64,000 bases of DNA from JADGGM01 sp035277485. GTDB lineage: Bacteria > Gemmatimonadota > Gemmatimonadetes > Gemmatimonadales > Gemmatimonadaceae. Below are positions 33,756 through 42,700 of the stretch, one piece after another. Each line of letters begins with the position of its first letter. The first letter of the stretch is position 1. The notes beneath the pieces were generated by a model. That model was given only the letters and a program-made list of their open reading frames with translations. It did no database searches and was not told the origin of the DNA. The stretch is from contig DATEKK010000095.1 in assembly GCA_035277485.1 (NCBI GenBank), positions 1-64,000 of the forward strand, read 5' to 3'. The position numbers were made by a program, and so were the translations under genes.

Positions 33756-36700
33756 CGACGCCCACAGACTACACGCCACCCGCGCTGCCGAACCCGGACG
33801 AGTCGCGCCAGTCGTACATCAACCGGATCATCGGCGCATCGCTCGGTCAGCGATTCCTCGTCGCGCTGCTCGCGCTGCTGCTCATCGGCGCCGGCATCTG
33901 GTCGTTCCGGCGGCTGCCAGTCGATGCCTACCCGGACCTCTCGCCGACGATGGTCGAGATCGTCACCCAGTGGCCGGGCCACGCCTCCGAGGAAGTCGAG
34001 CGCCTGATCACGGTACCCATCGAGATCGAGATGAACGGACTGCCGAACCTCAAGATCGTCCGCTCGATCTCGCTCTATGGACTCTCCGATGTCACGCTCA
34101 CGTTCGAGGACGGCACCGACGATTACTTCGCGCGCGAACAGGCCTTCGAGCGCTTCGGCGATCTCCAGCTTCCCGACGGCGTCGCACCCGGGCTCGTGCC
34201 GCTTACCTCGCCGTCCGGCCTCGTGTACCGCTACGTCCTCGAGAGCAACGACCGCTCGGCGATGGAGCTCAAGAACATCGACGACTGGGTGATCACCAAG
34301 GCGTACAAGTCGGTGAGCGGCGTCGCGGACGACTCTCCGTTAGGCGGCGAGACCATGCAGTACCAGGTGTTGCTCGACCCGACGCGCCTCGCCGGCGCCG
34401 GCCTCACGGTCCCCGAGGTCCAGCAGGCGCTCGCCAACAACAACGGCAACGCGGGCGGCGGGTTCTACTCGGAGGGCGGCCAGTTCTATTACGTGCGCGG
34501 TCTCGCGCGCATCAAGACCCTCGACGACATCTCGAACATTGTCGTCGCCGTGCACAACGGCACGCCCATCCTCGTCAAGGATCTCGGCGACGTCGTCATC
34601 GGCCACGCGCCACGGTTAGGCCAGTTCGGCTTCAACGAGACCAACGACGCGGTCGAAGGCGTGATCCTCATGCGCCGCGGCGAGCAGACACAAACGGTGC
34701 TCAAACGCGTCGAGGCGATGACCAAACAGCTCAACGACTCCGTGTTGCCGCGCGACGTCCGCATCCGGCCTTTCTATGATCGGAGCGACCTCGTCGACCT
34801 CACCACGCGTACCGTCGAAGACAATCTGATTCGCGGCATCCTGCTCGTGATCGTCGTGCTCATTTTCTTCCTGTACGACGTGCGATCGGGCCTCATCGTC
34901 GCGGTCGCGATCCCGATGTCCCTGCTGTTCGCGTTCATCTGGCTCGACATCAGACACATCCCGGCGAACTTGTTGTCCATCGGCGCCATTGACTTCGGCA
35001 TCTTGGTCGACGGCGCCGTCGTCATGGTCGAGAACATCCATCGACAACTGGCGCTGAGACACGGCACCGACTACAACCTCATCCAGGTGATCCGCGCAGC
35101 CGCCGCGGAAGTCGACCGGCCGATCTTCTACGCCGTTGCGGTGATCGTCGCGGGATTCCTGCCCATCTACGTGCTCGCCGGACCGTCCGGGCGCTTGTTC
35201 CGCCCGATGGCCGACACGACGATTTTCGCGCTCATCGGATCGCTGCTCGTCACACTCACGCTCATTCCGGTGTCGTGCTCGTGGCTCCTCAAGCGCGGCG
35301 TGAAGGAGCGGCGGAACAAAGCGTTCGATTGGGTCAGGCGAGTCTACGAGCGCGCGCTCGATGCGTGCCTCGCGCGTCCCTGGGCCACGACCATCGTATC
35401 CACCGCGGTGTTCGGGCTGTCGCTCCTCCTCATTCCGGTAATCGGCGCCGAGTTCATGCCGCACCTCGATGAGGGTGCGCTGTGGGTGCGCGCGACGATG
35501 CCGTACACGATTTCATTCGACGAAAGTGCGGCCATCGTCCCCAAGATCCGCGCGATCCTGCGCTCGTTCCCGGAAGTCACGGTCGTCGGCTCCGAGCACG
35601 GCCGCCCCGATGACGGCACCGATCCCACCGGTTTCTTCAACGCCGAGTTCTACGTTGGGCTCAAGCCGTACGGAGAGTGGACGGGCCCGTATCACTCGAA
35701 GCAGGACCTCATCGACGCGATCGACAAGAAGCTCGAGACCTTTCCCGGCATCACGTTCAACTACACGCAGCCCGCGGAAGATGCCGTCGATGAAGCAGAG
35801 ACCGGTCTCAAGAGCGCGCTCGACGTGAAGGTGTTCGGCCCCGATCTCACCGTGCTCGAGAAAAAGGGCAAGGAAATCAAGCAGGTCCTCGAACGCGTGC
35901 GCGGCCTCGGCGACCTCACGCTCGTGCAGGAGCTCGGGCAGCCCGCCCTAACGGTCGCCGTGGATCGCGAGAAGATCGCGCGCTACGGCATCAACGCCGG
36001 CGACGTGAATGCGCTCATTGAGGCCGCCGTCGGCGGCGGCGTGGCGACGCAGGTCGAGCAGGGCGAACGCCTGTACGATCTCGTCGTGAGACTGGAACCG
36101 CAGTACCGCGAGAATCCGCAGCAGATCGGCAGCATTCTCGTTGCCGCGCCCGACGGCGAGCAGATCCCGCTCAAGGACATCGCCCAAGTCCAGGTGTCTA
36201 ACGGAGCGTCGTTCATCTACCGGCAGGACAACAGCCGCTTCATCGGCATCCAGTACTCGGTGAACGGACGCGACCTCGCGAGCGCGGTGCAGGATGCCCA
36301 ACAGCAGGTGAGCGCGGCGGTCAAGTTGCCGCCCGGCTACCACGTGGTGTGGGGCGGCGAATACCAGGAGTACACGGCGTCGCGCGCCCAACTCCGCGTC
36401 ATTCTTCCGCTCACGTTGTTCGTGATCTTCCTGTTGCTGTTCGTGTTGTACGGCAACTTCAAGTTCCCGTTCATTACCGTGTTCGGCGTGATTCTGTCGG
36501 CGCCGGTTGGCGGGTTAGTCGCCCTCTTGATCAGCGGGACGCCCTTCTCCGTCTCGTCGGGCATCGGGTTCCTCGCGCTCTTCGGCGTCTCCGTGCAAAC
36601 GGCCGTCGTGTACATCTCGTACGCGAACGAGCTCCGCAACGGCGGCGTGAGCATTCTCGAGGCGACGCGCGAGGCAGCCGTGCTGCGGTTGCGTCCGATC

Positions 36701-36892
36701 ATGATGACCGCGCTCGTTGCTGCGTTGGGCCTGTTGCCCGCCGCGCTGTCGCACGGTGTCGGGTCCGATTCGCAGCGGCCTTTTGCGTTGGTCATCGTCG
36801 GTGGACTCTTCTCGCGGCTGCTGATCAGCGTGTTCCTGATGCCCGCGCTGTATGCAATCGTCGCTCGGCAAGGTGATCGCTTGCAGGTGTAA
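33752..36892 (+). CDS. Heavy-metal RND efflux pump (CzcA/CusA family)
   Basis: A full-length 1046-aa inner-membrane RND transporter with 12 predicted helices and two large periplasmic loops. The fourth helix carries IDFGILVDGAVVMVEN (about residues 412-427), with the Asp/Asp/Glu set of divalent-cation pumps such as CzcA rather than the CusA (copper/silver) pattern. This suggests Zn, Co, Cd or Ni, assuming the family rule holds. The proton motive force drives export through the adaptor and TolC-like partners encoded just upstream. The start overlaps the adaptor stop by 4 bp. Confidence 0.93.
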   Translation: MTTPTDYTPPALPNPDESRQSYINRIIGASLGQRFLVALLALLLIGAGIWSFRRLPVDAYPDLSPTMVEIVTQWPGHASEEVERLITVPIEIEMNGLPNLKIVRSISLYGLSDVTLTFEDGTDDYFAREQAFERFGDLQLPDGVAPGLVPLTSPSGLVYRYVLESNDRSAMELKNIDDWVITKAYKSVSGVADDSPLGGETMQYQVLLDPTRLAGAGLTVPEVQQALANNNGNAGGGFYSEGGQFYYVRGLARIKTLDDISNIVVAVHNGTPILVKDLGDVVIGHAPRLGQFGFNETNDAVEGVILMRRGEQTQTVLKRVEAMTKQLNDSVLPRDVRIRPFYDRSDLVDLTTRTVEDNLIRGILLVIVVLIFFLYDVRSGLIVAVAIPMSLLFAFIWLDIRHIPANLLSIGAIDFGILVDGAVVMVENIHRQLALRHGTDYNLIQVIRAAAAEVDRPIFYAVAVIVAGFLPIYVLAGPSGRLFRPMADTTIFALIGSLLVTLTLIPVSCSWLLKRGVKERRNKAFDWVRRVYERALDACLARPWATTIVSTAVFGLSLLLIPVIGAEFMPHLDEGALWVRATMPYTISFDESAAIVPKIRAILRSFPEVTVVGSEHGRPDDGTDPTGFFNAEFYVGLKPYGEWTGPYHSKQDLIDAIDKKLETFPGITFNYTQPAEDAVDEAETGLKSALDVKVFGPDLTVLEKKGKEIKQVLERVRGLGDLTLVQELGQPALTVAVDREKIARYGINAGDVNALIEAAVGGGVATQVEQGERLYDLVVRLEPQYRENPQQIGSILVAAPDGEQIPLKDIAQVQVSNGASFIYRQDNSRFIGIQYSVNGRDLASAVQDAQQQVSAAVKLPPGYHVVWGGEYQEYTASRAQLRVILPLTLFVIFLLLFVLYGNFKFPFITVFGVILSAPVGGLVALLISGTPFSVSSGIGFLALFGVSVQTAVVYISYANELRNGGVSILEATREAAVLRLRPIMMTALVAALGLLPAALSHGVGSDSQRPFALVIVGGLFSRLLISVFLMPALYAIVARQGDRLQV

Positions 36893-36902
36893 CGTCGTGC
36901 GA

Positions 36903-36931
36903 TTGACGCGTCGCGCACTCTTGCATATGCT
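36903..36931 (+). promoter_or_regulatory. Sigma-70-type promoter of pckA
   Basis: TTGACG (36903-36908), a 17-nt spacer and TATGCT (36926-36931) make the best consensus promoter in the window. The start of transcription would be near 36938, giving a leader of about 110 nt before pckA. A 6-bp hairpin GCACAT-TCG-ATGTGC lies within the leader. Confidence 0.65.
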
Positions 36932-37049
36932 GATTGAGCACCGGGACCAACCGGCGCACATTCGATGTGCACACAAGCGACGCTCCGGCCCGGTCCGTGC
37001 AGGCATGGAGCGGCGCTGGTTATTCCTTTTGCACCAGAGATGAACCAAC

Positions 37050-38678
37050 ATGGCAACGCAGACTCCGCCCCGCGCTGAAACGCGTGAGCGCAAGGGCAAG
37101 ACCGGCCTCGAGGCGCTCGGACTCGCGCCCAAAGGGACCATTCATTGGAATCTCGTCCCACCCGAGCTCGTCCAGGCCGCCGTGCGCCGCGACGAAGGGC
37201 AGCTCGCCGACAAAGGACCGTTCGTCGGCATCACCACGCCCCACACCGGCCGCTCGCCCAAAGACAAATTCCTCGTCAAGGAACCGGGCACCGAGCGCGA
37301 CGTGTGGTGGGGCGATGTGAATCGCCCCTTTTCGCCCGAGCACTACCAGAAGCTCTTGGCCGACGTCCGCGCCTACCTGGCTGCCCAACCGGAGCTGTTC
37401 GTCCAGGATCTCTGGACGGGCGCCGACCCGCGCCACCGCCTCTCCGTCCGCTACGTCTCGCCTAACGCATGGCAGATGCTGTTCGTGCGGAACATGTTCA
37501 TCCGCCCGGAGCTCACCGACCTGCCCACCTTCGTGCCGAACTTCAGCGTGCTGCATGTGCCGGAGATGCAGGCCGACCCGGCCAAGCACGGCACGCGCAC
37601 CGGCACGTTCATCGTCCTCGACTTCGCCTCGCGCCAGATCCTCATCGGCGGCACCCGCTACGCGGGCGAGCTCAAGAAGGCGATGTTCACGGTGATGAAC
37701 TACCTCATGCCCAAGTCCAACGTGCTCTCCATGCACTGCTCCGCCAACATCGGCGAACAGGGCGACTGCGCGTTGTTCTTCGGACTCTCCGGTACCGGCA
37801 AGACCACGCTCTCCGCCGATCCCGAACGCCAGCTCATCGGCGACGACGAACACGGATGGAGCGACGAAGGCGTGTTCAATTTCGAGGGCGGCTGCTACGC
37901 GAAAGCGATCAACCTCTCCGAGGACAGCGAGCCCGACATCTATCGCACCACGCAGATGTTCGGCACGGTGCTCGAGAACGTCGTCCTCGATCCCAATTCG
38001 CGCCGCCCCGACTTCACCGATTCGTCGCTCACCGAAAACACGCGCGTGTCGTATCCGCTGCCGTACATCCGGAATCACGCACCGGGCGGACGCGGCGGAC
38101 ACCCCAGGAACGTCGTCCTCCTCACCGCGGACGCGTTCGGCGTGCTGCCGCCAATCGCGCGCCTAACGAGAGACCAGGCGCTCTACTACTTCCTGTCCGG
38201 GTACACCGCCAAAGTCGCCGGCACCGAGCGCGGTGTCACCGAGCCGCAGGCCACGTTCAGCGCGTGCTTCGGCGCCGTCTTTCTCGTCTGGCCGCCCACC
38301 AAATACGCCGAGATGCTCGGCGCGCGCCTCGACCAGCACAAGTCCAAGGTGTGGCTCGTCAACACGGGATGGACCGGCGGCCCATTCGGCGTGGGCACAC
38401 GCATGAAGTTGGGCTACACGCGCGCGATGGTGCGCGCCGCGCTCTCGGGCGCGCTCGATGCCGTGCCCACCACCACCGATCCGATCTTCGGACTCGCGGT
38501 GCCGAAATTGGTGCACGGCGTGCCCGCCGAGGTGATGAATCCGCGCGGTACGTGGTCGGATCCGGCCGCGTACGACGCGCAGGCCCGGAAGCTCGCCGGC
38601 ATGTTCGCCAAGAATTTCGAGCAGTTCGCGAACGCGGTGTCCGACGGCGTCAAACACGCAGGTCCCAAGGGCGCATGA
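37050..38678 (+). CDS. pckA: Phosphoenolpyruvate carboxykinase (ATP)
   Basis: Gluconeogenic enzyme that turns oxaloacetate and ATP into PEP, CO2 and ADP in the cytoplasm. The 542 aa match the ATP-dependent family: FVGITTPHTGRSPKDKF near the N-terminus, the kinase-1a loop GLSGTGKTTLSADP, the metal motif IGDDEHGWSDEGVFNFEGGCY (split) and NTGWTGGPFGVG near the C-terminus. A leading 25-residue basic stretch is extra. It has its own consensus-like promoter at 36903-36931 and is followed after 7 bp by an HD hydrolase gene. Confidence 0.97.
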   Translation: MATQTPPRAETRERKGKTGLEALGLAPKGTIHWNLVPPELVQAAVRRDEGQLADKGPFVGITTPHTGRSPKDKFLVKEPGTERDVWWGDVNRPFSPEHYQKLLADVRAYLAAQPELFVQDLWTGADPRHRLSVRYVSPNAWQMLFVRNMFIRPELTDLPTFVPNFSVLHVPEMQADPAKHGTRTGTFIVLDFASRQILIGGTRYAGELKKAMFTVMNYLMPKSNVLSMHCSANIGEQGDCALFFGLSGTGKTTLSADPERQLIGDDEHGWSDEGVFNFEGGCYAKAINLSEDSEPDIYRTTQMFGTVLENVVLDPNSRRPDFTDSSLTENTRVSYPLPYIRNHAPGGRGGHPRNVVLLTADAFGVLPPIARLTRDQALYYFLSGYTAKVAGTERGVTEPQATFSACFGAVFLVWPPTKYAEMLGARLDQHKSKVWLVNTGWTGGPFGVGTRMKLGYTRAMVRAALSGALDAVPTTTDPIFGLAVPKLVHGVPAEVMNPRGTWSDPAAYDAQARKLAGMFAKNFEQFANAVSDGVKHAGPKGA

Positions 38679-38685
38679 TCGACGT

Positions 38686-39912
38686 GTGACGTCGATCCGC
38701 GATCCGCTCTGGAACACCATCGTCCTCGATGACGTCGCCCGGCGGCTCATCGACACGCCGGTGTTCCAGCGCCTCCGGTACGTCCGTCAGTTAGGCCTGG
38801 CGCACCTCGTCTACCCCGGCGCCACCCACACCCGCTTCGAGCACGCGTTAGGCGCGTACCACCTGGCGCGGCGCACGATCGCCGTCCTCGACGAGCGCCG
38901 CGAGCTCGACGGCGCCATCGCACCCGACGAGCGCGGCGTCGTCACCGCCGCGGCGCTGCTCCACGACATCGGCCACCACCCGTTCTCGCACGCGCTCGAG
39001 GAGATCGGCGCCCAGCACCACGAAGTGGCCGCGCGGCCGCTCATCACCTTGGGCCCGATCGCCGACGAGCTCCGCGCCTCGATCGCGCGCGACGCACCCG
39101 AACGCGTCTACGCGCTCATCCGCGGCCAGAGCACGAGCCCGCTCCAGGGCCTCATCTCGGGCTCGCTCGATCTCGACAAGATCGAATACTTGAAGCGCGA
39201 CGCGTTCATGTGCGGCGTGCCGTACGGCGAGATCGACGTCGACCGCCTCGTCAACGCCCTCACGGTCATCCGCGACGCACCGGCGATACCGGGCCGCACG
39301 ACCATCGGTGTGCTCGACAAGGGGCTTTCCGCACTCGAGTCCCTGCTCTTCGCCAAGTACCAGATGTACCGCAACGTGTACTGGCACCACGCCGTGCGCA
39401 GCGCGACCGCGATGTACAAGCGCCTCGTGGATGACGCGATCCGCGACGGCGCCCTCGACGAGCGCGCGCTGTCGTCGCTCACCGACGAAGGTCTCCTGCA
39501 CGTGCTCGAGCACACGAGCAACGCGCCGCTCCTCGACGCGCTCCGCAACCGGCGACTCTACAAGCGCGCGTTCGAGTGCGCCGCGGGCGACTTGCCGGAT
39601 GGCGTGGGCGATTGGATCGCCGTCGAGCTCGACCGCGTCCGCGCCACCGAAGACGCACTCGCCCGCCAGTTAGGCCTCGCCCCCGGCGAGCTGCTCCTCG
39701 ATTTTCCCGAGAAGCCGCAGATGCTGGGACTCGATTTGCCGGTTAGGCTGCGCGGCGGACAGGTGCACCGCCTCACCCGCGAGGGACTCCCGGGCTCGAT
39801 CAACTTGCCCGCGCTCTCGGACGAGCTCTATCGCTCGGCACGCGTGCTGCGGGTGTTCGTGGCCCGTCCCGTTCTGTTAGGCGAAAGCGCGTTGCGCGCC
39901 GTGCTCGGCTGA
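38686..39912 (+). CDS. HD-domain phosphohydrolase (dGTPase/SAMHD1-like)
   Basis: The 408-aa protein has the metal-binding HD set in order: His in THTRFEHALG, the HD pair in LLHDIGHHPFSHALE, and the later Asp in LDLDKIEYLKRD. The layout FQRLRYVRQLGLAHLVYPGA is typical of the YdhJ/SAMHD1-like group, which removes triphosphate from dNTPs or acts on related phosphate esters. The substrate is not defined by sequence. The start is GTG 38686, 7 bp after pckA, so they probably share the pckA promoter. The convergent small gene at 39914 leaves only 1 bp between stops. Confidence 0.87.
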   Translation: MTSIRDPLWNTIVLDDVARRLIDTPVFQRLRYVRQLGLAHLVYPGATHTRFEHALGAYHLARRTIAVLDERRELDGAIAPDERGVVTAAALLHDIGHHPFSHALEEIGAQHHEVAARPLITLGPIADELRASIARDAPERVYALIRGQSTSPLQGLISGSLDLDKIEYLKRDAFMCGVPYGEIDVDRLVNALTVIRDAPAIPGRTTIGVLDKGLSALESLLFAKYQMYRNVYWHHAVRSATAMYKRLVDDAIRDGALDERALSSLTDEGLLHVLEHTSNAPLLDALRNRRLYKRAFECAAGDLPDGVGDWIAVELDRVRATEDALARQLGLAPGELLLDFPEKPQMLGLDLPVRLRGGQVHRLTREGLPGSINLPALSDELYRSARVLRVFVARPVLLGESALRAVLG

Positions 39913-39913
39913 T

Positions 39914-40093
39914 TCAACCGCCGCGCGCCCGATCGGCGCCGCGCGCGTCCGCCAAGCGGCGCGCGATCCCGCGGTAGAAGGCCGCGTCCTCGCCGCGCCG
40001 CTGTTCTTCCAACGAGAGCGCCGCCAGCTCCAACGCGTAGAGGATGTTGCCGAGGTAGAGCTCCGCGAGTGCGCCGACCGTATCGTCGGGCAT
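39914..40093 (-). CDS. Small helical protein coupled to PP2C phosphatase gene
   Basis: A 59-aa protein starting at ATG 40093, in the arrangement TGA-C-ATG with the upstream phosphatase gene. The sequence (MPDDTVGALAELYLGNILYA, then LELAALSLEEQRRGEDAAFY) predicts two amphipathic helices and a charged tail. The family is not recognised. Because it is translationally coupled to a PP2C phosphatase and an FHA protein, a small regulatory or scaffold role is possible but not shown. A longer open frame upstream is inside the phosphatase gene and is rejected. Confidence 0.6.
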   Translation of the reverse strand: MPDDTVGALAELYLGNILYALELAALSLEEQRRGEDAAFYRGIARRLADARGADRARGG

Positions 40094-40094
40094 G

Positions 40095-40880
40095 TCAGCC
40101 GCCGGTCTTACCGTCCGTCGCGGCCGCGCCGGCGTTGCCGGACGCTTCGTCCAACGCGAGCACGCGCACGACGATCGCGGTGATGTTGTCCAACCCGCCG
40201 CGACCATTGGCCTCCGCGATCAGCGCGTCCACGACCCGCTGCGCGGTGGCGCGCGACTGGAGCAGTTGCGCGAGCCGCCGGTCGTCCACCATTCCCGTTA
40301 GGCCGTCGCTCGCGACCAGGAACGTGTCGCCGCGCCGCACGTCGCCCGCGTACAGGTCCGGCTGCACATCGGTGTTCGCGCCCACACACCGCGTGATCAC
40401 GTTGCTGTAGGGATGGTACCGCGCCTGCTCCGGCGTGAGCACGCCCGCGTCCACCTGCTCCTGCACGTACGAGTGATCCTTCGTCAGCTGCCGTAAGGCG
40501 CCGTCGCGCAGCATGTACACGCGCGAATCGCCCACGTGTCCGATGAGATAGTGCGCATCGTGCAGCAGCAACACGCACACCGTCGTCCCCATGCCCTGCT
40601 TGTCGACTTCGGTCAGCGTCCGCTGATAAATCGCCTGGTTCGCGCGCTGCAACGACTGCTGCACGCGCTCGCGCGCCAACTCATCCGCCAACGCGTTCGC
40701 ATCCCGTAACTCGTCGGATAGAATGCGCACCGCCATGTCGCTCGCGACTTCACCCGCCGCGTGCCCGCCCATTCCGTCGGCGACCACGAACAATCCACGC
40801 GGCAGGTCCGAGAAGAAACTGTCCTCGTTCCCCGTGCGGATCATTCCGGTGTGAGTCCCCTGGCCTACCTCGAGCTGCAC
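40095..40880 (-). CDS. PP2C-family Ser/Thr protein phosphatase
   Basis: The 261-aa cytoplasmic phosphatase (Stp1/PrpC type) carries the metal-binding motifs in order: RTGNEDSF, FVVADGMGGHAAGEVAS, MGTTVCVLLL, IGHVGDSRVYML, LTKDHS, LVASDGLTGMV and the terminal GGLDNITAIVV. It hydrolyses phospho-Ser/Thr on proteins and so opposes Hanks-type kinases; no such kinase is in the window. The start is GTG 40880, 10 bp after the FHA gene. Gene order FHA - PP2C - small protein suggests one phospho-signalling operon. Confidence 0.95.
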   Translation of the reverse strand: MQLEVGQGTHTGMIRTGNEDSFFSDLPRGLFVVADGMGGHAAGEVASDMAVRILSDELRDANALADELARERVQQSLQRANQAIYQRTLTEVDKQGMGTTVCVLLLHDAHYLIGHVGDSRVYMLRDGALRQLTKDHSYVQEQVDAGVLTPEQARYHPYSNVITRCVGANTDVQPDLYAGDVRRGDTFLVASDGLTGMVDDRRLAQLLQSRATAQRVVDALIAEANGRGGLDNITAIVVRVLALDEASGNAGAAATDGKTGG

Positions 40881-40890
40881 GCGTGCCCCA

Positions 40891-42198
40891 TCAGAAAAAG
40901 AGGAGATACACAGCCACCGCCACCGCCGCGATCACCACAATCCAGAACAGCAGCGACGGCCGCCAACGCCGGTCACGCGATTCGCGCTCACCGACGACGC
41001 CGGCCTCCCTCTCCTGCGCCTTCCCCGGCTCGCTCCCCGCCGATCCCGATCCTGCATCCCCTCCCGCCCCGGCGCGAGCCGAAGCCATCAACCGAGCCCG
41101 CTGCTCCGGCGTCAGCGCGGCAATCGCGCGCGTCTGTCCGGCGCCGGCTCCTGCGTCCGTGTCCATCATATCAGCGGCGCCCAACCCAAGACTGCTCGGT
41201 CCCGCCGTAACTACCGCCGCAACAGCCGTCGGTCGAAAGATGAACTTGATTCCGCCAACGCGCAGGTCCGGCGCGCCTTGGAGCAGCGCTTCCCCGAGAA
41301 TCCGCCGACCGCCCACATACGTGCCGTTGGTCGATCCCATGTCGACCACGTACCACCCGTCGTCTCGCCATTGCAGTTTCGCGTGCGAATCCGAGACGCT
41401 GTCATCCGCCAACACGATCTCGTTGTGCGCACCGCGGCCAATGTGCGTGAGGTGCGAACGAATCTCGAACGTGGTCCCCTTCAAAAGTCCGCTGCTGGTC
41501 GCCTCCAACGTGGCGAGCACTGGTCGTGCCGGTGCGACGTCGGCGTGAAACCGAAATTCCTCGGGCCCAACCTTGAGCACGTCGCCTCGCGCGAGGCGGC
41601 ATGATGATGCAACACGTTGCCCATTTACCGACAGTCCATTCGCGCTCATGTCGGTGACCACGTAGCCGTCTGAACCGGCCGTGATCACCGCGTGCTTGCG
41701 CGACACTTCTCCGGTCGCCACCACCACATCACACGTCGGATCGCGACCCACCACCAACCCGCCTTCCGGTACCAGGTACTCCCGCCCATCAACCAGCGAC
41801 ACCAGGCGACCGCCCGTCGCGCCCGCCCCTACACTCCCCATCCGCCTTGCCCCGGGCATCGAAGCGGCCTCAGGCCTCTTTACGGCTGCCACGAAGCTGG
41901 TGTTTCCTGCCTTCCGGTCATCGCCGAAGAACAGCTCGGCCGGTCCAACGTCGATCTTGTCACCATGGATTAGCGGCGTCGGCTCCGCGCCCAGTTGCAC
42001 GCCGTTCACGGAGACATCAAGACTGCCGACCCGCCTGATGACGCAGCTGCCGTCCGCCTCCACCTCAATCGCCGCAGACAGGTCTCGCACCCCGTTCAGC
42101 CCCGCCGGTACCGGTATCCGCGCCCCGTCTACGCTCCCGATCCCATTCTCGCCCGCCACCAGCGGATACTGTCGATCACCGATTTGGACGTAGGCCAT
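40891..42198 (-). CDS. Multi-FHA-domain tail-anchored protein
   Basis: The 435-aa protein contains at least two clear FHA domains (about 125-205: VVGRDPTCDVVV, SRKHAVI, NGLSVNG; about 230-315: IGRGAHNEIVL, SDSHAKLQWR, STNGTYVGG). A weaker FHA-like fold lies at 1-90 (LDVSVNGVQLG). FHA domains bind phosphothreonine peptides. An Ala/Gly/Glu-rich linker leads to a single C-terminal helix (LLFWIVVIAAVAVAVYLLFF), so the phosphopeptide readers face the cytoplasm from a membrane anchor. The start is ATG 42198. The PP2C phosphatase gene follows by 10 bp. The partner kinase is not local. Confidence 0.88.
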   Translation of the reverse strand: MAYVQIGDRQYPLVAGENGIGSVDGARIPVPAGLNGVRDLSAAIEVEADGSCVIRRVGSLDVSVNGVQLGAEPTPLIHGDKIDVGPAELFFGDDRKAGNTSFVAAVKRPEAASMPGARRMGSVGAGATGGRLVSLVDGREYLVPEGGLVVGRDPTCDVVVATGEVSRKHAVITAGSDGYVVTDMSANGLSVNGQRVASSCRLARGDVLKVGPEEFRFHADVAPARPVLATLEATSSGLLKGTTFEIRSHLTHIGRGAHNEIVLADDSVSDSHAKLQWRDDGWYVVDMGSTNGTYVGGRRILGEALLQGAPDLRVGGIKFIFRPTAVAAVVTAGPSSLGLGAADMMDTDAGAGAGQTRAIAALTPEQRARLMASARAGAGGDAGSGSAGSEPGKAQEREAGVVGERESRDRRWRPSLLFWIVVIAAVAVAVYLLFF

Positions 42199-42417
42199 TC
42201 AGTAGCTGGAGAGAATCACGGGAGGGAAACAACGCTCACCGAGGGGCTCGATCCGACGACTCGTATCTCGCGCCCAACTCGGCAGATCGAAACTATTTCG
42301 GGCCAACCAAGCAAGCAAGCCGCGGGCGCTGATAGATTATCAACAGCACATGCGCGCGCAGATCACCGAACGCAACGGTCAGAGTCCCGTTACCGACGCA
42401 TTGCCGATGGAGCCCGC

Positions 42418-42675
42418 GTGGGCGTTCTGATTTGGCTCCTGATCGGCATTGTTTCGGGCGCCATCGCCATCTCGCTCCTCCCGGGTGAGGATCGCGGGCG
42501 CGCGCTCTTTACGATGTGCACCTGCGCCGTCGGCGCACTCATAGGCGGCTGGTTCGGCAATGTGCTCGCCGGACGCCTCGACTCGGGACTCTCACTCTGG
42601 AGTCTCATCCTCGCCATCGTCGGCGCCATTTCGCTCCTCGGCGCCTACCGCTCGTTCGCCAAACGCGCGCGATGA
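42418..42675 (+). CDS. GlsB/YeaQ/YmgE-family small membrane protein
   Basis: The 85-aa product starts at GTG 42418 with GGAG (42409-42412) 5 nt upstream. It has three hydrophobic segments with Gly-rich packing motifs (VLIWLLIGIVSGAIAISLL, VGALIGGWFGNVLAG, LILAIVGAISLLGAY), the pattern of the transglycosylase-associated/GlsB family of stress-linked inner-membrane proteins. Its biochemical role is not established. A small palindrome TGATA-GAT-TATCA (42330-42342) lies upstream. uvrA begins 25 bp downstream, so the two may be cotranscribed. Confidence 0.8.
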   Translation: MGVLIWLLIGIVSGAIAISLLPGEDRGRALFTMCTCAVGALIGGWFGNVLAGRLDSGLSLWSLILAIVGAISLLGAYRSFAKRAR

Positions 42676-42700
42676 TGCGCTCCGCTCGTTGGTCCCGCGG

